From: Rapana venosa
Taxonomy: Eukaryota; Mollusca; Gastropoda; Neogastropoda; Muricidae
Assembly (NCBI GenBank): GCA_028751875.1
Contig: CM054156.1
Span: 54,625,361-54,689,360 of the forward strand
DNA length: 64,000 nucleotides
Direction: 5' to 3'
The position numbers and the translations under genes are program-made. This document shows positions 62,817 through 64,000 of this stretch, piece by piece. The notes under the pieces are model-generated. The model ran no database searches. It saw nothing but the letters and a program-made list of their open reading frames with translations, and was not told the DNA's origin. Numbering within the stretch: the stretch's first letter is position 1; every line of letters begins with the position of its first letter.

Positions 62817-63655
62817 GAGAAGTAGTCACAGAAACATGTCCAAGGTTTTGGAACTTTTTTGAATATGGTGCTTTTATATTTCTCTTAGCCAGAACAAAGT
62901 CTAGTTAGCAAACAACAACAACAACAAAATATACCCACCAAGAACAAAAAATATTTTTAAAAACTACGCAAAAAAAAAAAAAAGGATAAAATTTTTTGGG
63001 TCAACGTTCTACTCAAGATCTCATTTTTTATGTTATTGAATTGAACATGTTGCATTTAACAATCTGTGTTTGTTGTTTGTTTTATACATTTTTCCCCCCT
63101 GCATCTCAGGAAAATGACTGCATGTTTTTTTTGTTGGTTTTTTTTTTTTTTTGCTTTCTTGTTAGATAGTAGTTCTTTAAACGGAAGTGTATATAAGGCA
63201 CTTGTTTGTAAAGTTCATTGTTAGGTGCTGGAAGTCAGAAACTAATTTGAGAAGGAGGGGGTTTGGGGGAGAGGAGTTGGTTTTTGATACTCTGCAGTGA
63301 TAATAAAACGTCTGCTTCTTGTTGGGAGTTACTACATAACTATAGTGATATGCTTGAATTTCTTGTGAGTTTTTGTGACGTGGTGTTTTCTGGACAACAT
63401 AGCCCATGCTGATTCTTTGACACCAGATAATACTAGCTTCAGGCTAAGGACATCTTGATACTTAAATGGGGAAAACTTGCCTGGGATGTCTGTTTTTGGT
63501 TTTTGTTGTTGTTTTTCCCTACCCCCTCCCCCCCCTCTTTGTTTGGTATGTTAGTTCAGTGTGATGTTTTAAAATATGTCTTTGTCTCAAGAGAATACAA
63601 AACAAAAATTGGTGAAGCAAAACAACAGTAAAATTTGGAATAAATTGAAAAAGTG

Positions 63656-63659
<4 letters not shown>

Positions 63660-63747
<88 letters not shown>

Positions 63748-63748
63748 A
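63660..63748. repeat. TA microsatellite
   Basis: TA run of about 90 bp with a single phase break near 63709. Confidence 0.95.
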
Positions 63749-64000
63749 AATCACCAGGTGAAGTTTGTGGTCACTTCCAACCAGTTATTCATGATGATAG
63801 TGAAACAATATTTCTCAGGCACACAAGTTATGCCTGAGATTTTTATTTCTCCTTCTCTTCCTTATGATCTTCAGTTGGGTTTGGGGGGGTGTTTTTTTCA
63901 TTATTTAGTTTTCAAAATTGAAATAAATGACTACCTGGTGAAGTTAATTTGTTTTTGTTTTTTTTAAAAAAACAACAAAATGTCATTCCTTTGTAGGTTT

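Larger units (their letters stand above)
60526..64000. other. Region downstream of the first poly(A) site
   Basis: No exon or second gene seen. It holds poly-G (60948-60970, 61160-61182), short GA and CT tracts, poly-C (62250-62286 and 62297-62309), further AATAAA motifs and a TA repeat (63660-63748). It may be distal 3' UTR or intergenic. Confidence 0.6.

Overview
The window is eukaryotic and non-coding over most of its length. It is dominated by dinucleotide microsatellites, long poly-C and poly-G runs, minisatellites and SINE-like dispersed repeats. I find one gene, on the + strand: the 3' part of a Musashi-family RNA-binding protein gene. Seven coding exons (about 900 nt, 300 codons) are spread over 44 kb, followed by a probable 3'-UTR exon. 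The microsatellite-rich introns, the composite tRNA/5S-like SINEs and the protein sequence suggest a lophotrochozoan invertebrate, most likely a gastropod mollusc. That placement is an inference.

Layout. Bases 1-3707 are intron. Its last 2.6 kb is a tandem array whose final unit is the real splice acceptor and start of the exon that ends RRM2 (3708-3795, VECKKAQPKEVM). Then come a 60-nt exon (9905-9964), a Gly/Pro/aromatic linker exon (about 17479-17634, with AAYGRGFP), an Ala/Ser/Arg exon (30436-30546), a Pro/Ala/Ser exon (36145-36357), the conserved C-terminal exon (45082-45314, with SYLQATSPQP) and the stop exon (47909-47950, ending ASFQNGF). Splice phases agree at every junction: four consecutive phase-1 exons, then a 1-0 exon and a phase-0 last exon. 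A donor 25 nt after the stop and a clean acceptor at 60143 suggest a spliced 3' UTR ending near the AATAAA at 60501. The RRM-coding exons, promoter and start codon lie upstream of the window.

The most unusual feature is the 1140-3707 array. About 41 copies of a roughly 52-bp unit duplicate the intron/exon boundary of the RRM2 exon, so the genuine acceptor is preceded by dozens of near-identical decoys, each also carrying a donor-like AGGTGTAA. A weaker version of the same pattern (repeat copies containing the exon's 5' edge) precedes the exon at 17.5 kb. Other notable items are a 303-bp piggyBac-like MITE inserted at TTAA inside a minisatellite, a second TTAA-flanked candidate, a foldback hairpin beside a TA microsatellite, five further minisatellites and two dispersed repeat families. 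I see no convincing second protein gene, tRNA or rRNA gene. The long open frames in the repeat arrays are periodicity artefacts.
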